Origin: Burkholderia sp.
Lineage (GTDB): Bacteria > Pseudomonadota > Gammaproteobacteria > Burkholderiales > Burkholderiaceae
Reading direction: 5' to 3'
DNA: 6,610 nucleotides
Assembly (NCBI GenBank): GCA_030151225.1
Contig: JASLEG010000057.1
Location: forward strand, 1-6,610
Part shown: piece by piece, positions 5,227-6,610 of the stretch
How the letters are laid out: every line of letters starts with the position of its first letter
How positions within the stretch are numbered: the first letter of the stretch is position 1
The notes under the pieces: model-generated
Databases searched by the model: none
Told to the model about the DNA's origin: nothing
The model's input: the letters and a program-made list of their open reading frames with translations, nothing else
Program-made: the position numbers and the translations under genes

Positions 5227-6159
5227 ATGAACTTTGCATTTGTATTCCCGGGACAGGGCTCGCAGGCGGTCGGCATGCTCGACGCATTCGCCGACGTGGC
5301 CGTGGTGCGGGAAACGGTCCAGGAAGCGTCCGACGCATTGAACCAGGATCTCGGCAAGCTGATCGCCGAAGGCCCGGCAGAAGAACTGAACCTCACCACC
5401 AACACGCAGCCCGTGATGCTGACGGCCGCCTACGCGTGCTATCGCGCGTGGCAGCAGGCCGGCGGCCCGGCACCGTCGATCGTCGCGGGCCACAGCCTCG
5501 GCGAATACACGGCGCTGGTCGCGGCCGGCGCGCTGGCGTTCCGCGACGCCGTGCCGCTGGTGCGCTTCCGCGCGCAGGCGATGCAGAACGCGGTGCCGGT
5601 GGGCGAGGGCGGCATGGCCGCGATCCTCGGCCTGGACGACGACACGGTGCGCGCGGTGTGTGCCGAAGCGTCGGCGGCCGGCGTGGTCGAGGCCGTCAAC
5701 TTCAACGCGCCCGCGCAGGTCGTGATCGCCGGCGGCAAGGCCGCGGTCGAGAAGGCCTGCGAGCTCGCCAAGGCGAAGGGCGCCAAGCGCGCGCTGCCGC
5801 TGCCGGTGTCGGCGCCGTTCCATTCGTCGCTGCTGAAGCCGGCTTCGGATCAGCTGCGCGAGTACCTGGCCGGCGTCGCCGTGAACGCGCCGCAGATCCC
5901 CGTCGTCAACAACATCGACGTGGCCGTGGTGGCGGACGCCGCAGCGATCCGCGACGCGCTGGTGCGTCAGGCGGCCGGCCCGGTGCGCTGGGTCGAGTGC
6001 GTGCGTCACATCGCGGGCACCGGCGTGAGCCATCTGGTCGAGTGCGGGCCGGGGAAGGTGCTGACGGGCCTGACCAAGCGCATCGATGGCGAGCTGGCCG
6101 GCGCGGCCCTGTACGATCCGGCCACGCTCGACGACGTGCTCAAGCTCGTCACCGCGTAA
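5227..6159 (+). CDS. fabD: Malonyl-CoA:ACP transacylase (FabD)
   Basis: The 310-residue cytosolic enzyme moves malonyl from CoA to acyl carrier protein, supplying the extender unit for FabH and the later condensing enzymes. All expected active-site parts are present: FVFPGQGSQ (6-13 region, Gln10 at the oxyanion hole), nucleophile Ser90 in AGHSLGEYTAL, Arg115 in the RFRAQAMQ segment (binds the malonyl carboxylate), catalytic His199 in VSAPFHSSLL, and Gln248 in VRQAAGPVRW. The C-terminal HLVECGPGKVLTGLTKRI is also typical. Length matches E. coli FabD (309). AAGAGG at 5216-5221 lies 5 nt before ATG 5227, a good ribosome site and one of the few clear ones in the lipid part of the cluster. It follows fabH by 67 nt containing a strong hairpin and precedes fabG by 40 nt. 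Confidence 0.98.
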   Translation: MNFAFVFPGQGSQAVGMLDAFADVAVVRETVQEASDALNQDLGKLIAEGPAEELNLTTNTQPVMLTAAYACYRAWQQAGGPAPSIVAGHSLGEYTALVAAGALAFRDAVPLVRFRAQAMQNAVPVGEGGMAAILGLDDDTVRAVCAEASAAGVVEAVNFNAPAQVVIAGGKAAVEKACELAKAKGAKRALPLPVSAPFHSSLLKPASDQLREYLAGVAVNAPQIPVVNNIDVAVVADAAAIRDALVRQAAGPVRWVECVRHIAGTGVSHLVECGPGKVLTGLTKRIDGELAGAALYDPATLDDVLKLVTA

Positions 6160-6199
6160 GCGCGGCGCACGGCGAATTTCATCCGATTCACGGGCTCAC

Positions 6200-6610
6200 A
6201 TGGACAAGATTCTCGACAAACAGGTGGCGATCGTCACCGGCGCGTCGCGCGGCATCGGCCGGGCGATCGCGCTCGAACTCGCGCGTCAGGGCGCGACGGT
6301 GATCGGCACGGCCACCAGCGAAGCGGGCGCCGAAGGCATCGGTGCGGCATTGGCGCAAGCCGGCGCGGCCGGCCGCGGCGCGGTGCTCAACGTCAACGAC
6401 GCAGCGGCGAGCGATGCGCTGATCGATTCCGTCGTCAAGGAATTCGGCCGCCTCGACATCCTCGTCAACAACGCCGGCATCACGCAGGATCAGCTCGCGA
6501 TGCGCATGAAGGACGACGACTGGGACGCGGTGATCGACACCAACCTGAAGTCGGTGTTCCGCCTCTCGCGCGGCGTGCTGCGCCCGATGATGAAGGCCCG
6601 TGGCGGGCGC
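6200..6610 (+). CDS. fabG: 3-oxoacyl-ACP reductase FabG, 5' part
   Basis: The first 137 residues of a short-chain dehydrogenase/reductase run off the right edge; the family is usually about 245-250 residues. FabG reduces 3-oxoacyl-ACP to (R)-3-hydroxyacyl-ACP with NADPH, the first reduction of each elongation cycle. The cofactor motif TGASRGIG is at residues 13-20, NNAG at 90-93, and the catalytic-tetrad Asn is Asn115 in DTNLKSVF. The catalytic Ser and the Tyr-x-x-x-Lys motif would lie just beyond the window. ATG 6200 gives the expected short N-terminus MDKILDKQVAIVTG. No clear Shine-Dalgarno precedes it, only CACGGG at a poor position. The fabD-fabG order is standard; acpP and fabF would be expected downstream but are not visible. 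Confidence 0.96.
   Translation, partial: MDKILDKQVAIVTGASRGIGRAIALELARQGATVIGTATSEAGAEGIGAALAQAGAAGRGAVLNVNDAAASDALIDSVVKEFGRLDILVNNAGITQDQLAMRMKDDDWDAVIDTNLKSVFRLSRGVLRPMMKARGGR

Noticed and set aside
5128..6033. Open frame of 301 codons antisense to fabD, and a 377-codon plus-strand frame (5169-6302) overlapping fabD
   Set aside because: Both are compositional shadows of fabD, with Arg-rich or His-rich nonsense translations, while the fabD frame contains every catalytic motif.
1..6610. Undescribed accessory system, mobile element, CRISPR array or RNA gene
   Set aside because: Every sizeable stretch is covered by recognised housekeeping genes in conserved order. No terminal repeats, spacer arrays, tRNA-like folds or compositional breaks were seen, and all intergenic gaps are under 210 nt.

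Overview
This window is a core-genome segment from a GC-rich betaproteobacterium, most likely Burkholderia or a close Burkholderiaceae relative. The evidence is the strong G/C third-position codon bias, the protein sequences, and the gene order sppA | RsmI-like methyltransferase – maf (opposite strand) | yceD – rpmF – plsX – fabH – fabD – fabG. The species cannot be fixed from the sequence alone. No mobile element, CRISPR array, tRNA or rRNA gene, phage gene or defence system is visible. The gene content is housekeeping, and the points of interest are regulatory.

Layout. Positions 1-379 (+) hold the C-terminal end of an S49 (SppA-type) peptidase. It converges on a two-gene minus-strand unit: maf (1801 to 1151), overlapped by 4 nt by an RsmI-like SAM methyltransferase gene (1154 to 432). 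A GC-rich inverted repeat sits in the 52-nt convergent gap. Positions 1802-2004 are the divergent control region, with an AT-rich island carrying a good sigma70-type promoter (TTGACT-N17-TATAGT) that points toward yceD. On the plus strand follow yceD (2005-2649), rpmF (2747-2926), plsX (3063-4169), fabH (4170-5159), fabD (5227-6159) and the start of fabG (6200 to the window edge).

How the genes work together. YceD and L32 belong to ribosome and large-subunit RNA homeostasis. PlsX makes acyl-phosphate for the first acylation of glycerol-3-phosphate. FabD makes malonyl-ACP, FabH condenses it with acetyl-CoA to start the chain, and FabG performs the first reduction. The cluster therefore ties ribosome production to membrane lipid synthesis, an arrangement also known from E. 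coli.

The regulatory layer is the least ordinary part. A textbook intrinsic terminator lies between rpmF and plsX, only 23 nt before the plsX start codon. A promoter-like TTGAGT-N17-TATGAT with a G/C-rich discriminator lies inside the 3' part of plsX, in a patch of AT-rich codons that breaks the gene's codon bias. A strong hairpin followed by a perfect 10-bp palindrome fills the fabH-fabD gap. Together these suggest that L32, PlsX and the FabH/D/G enzymes are produced at separately tuned levels despite their operon-like packing. No undescribed system was found.
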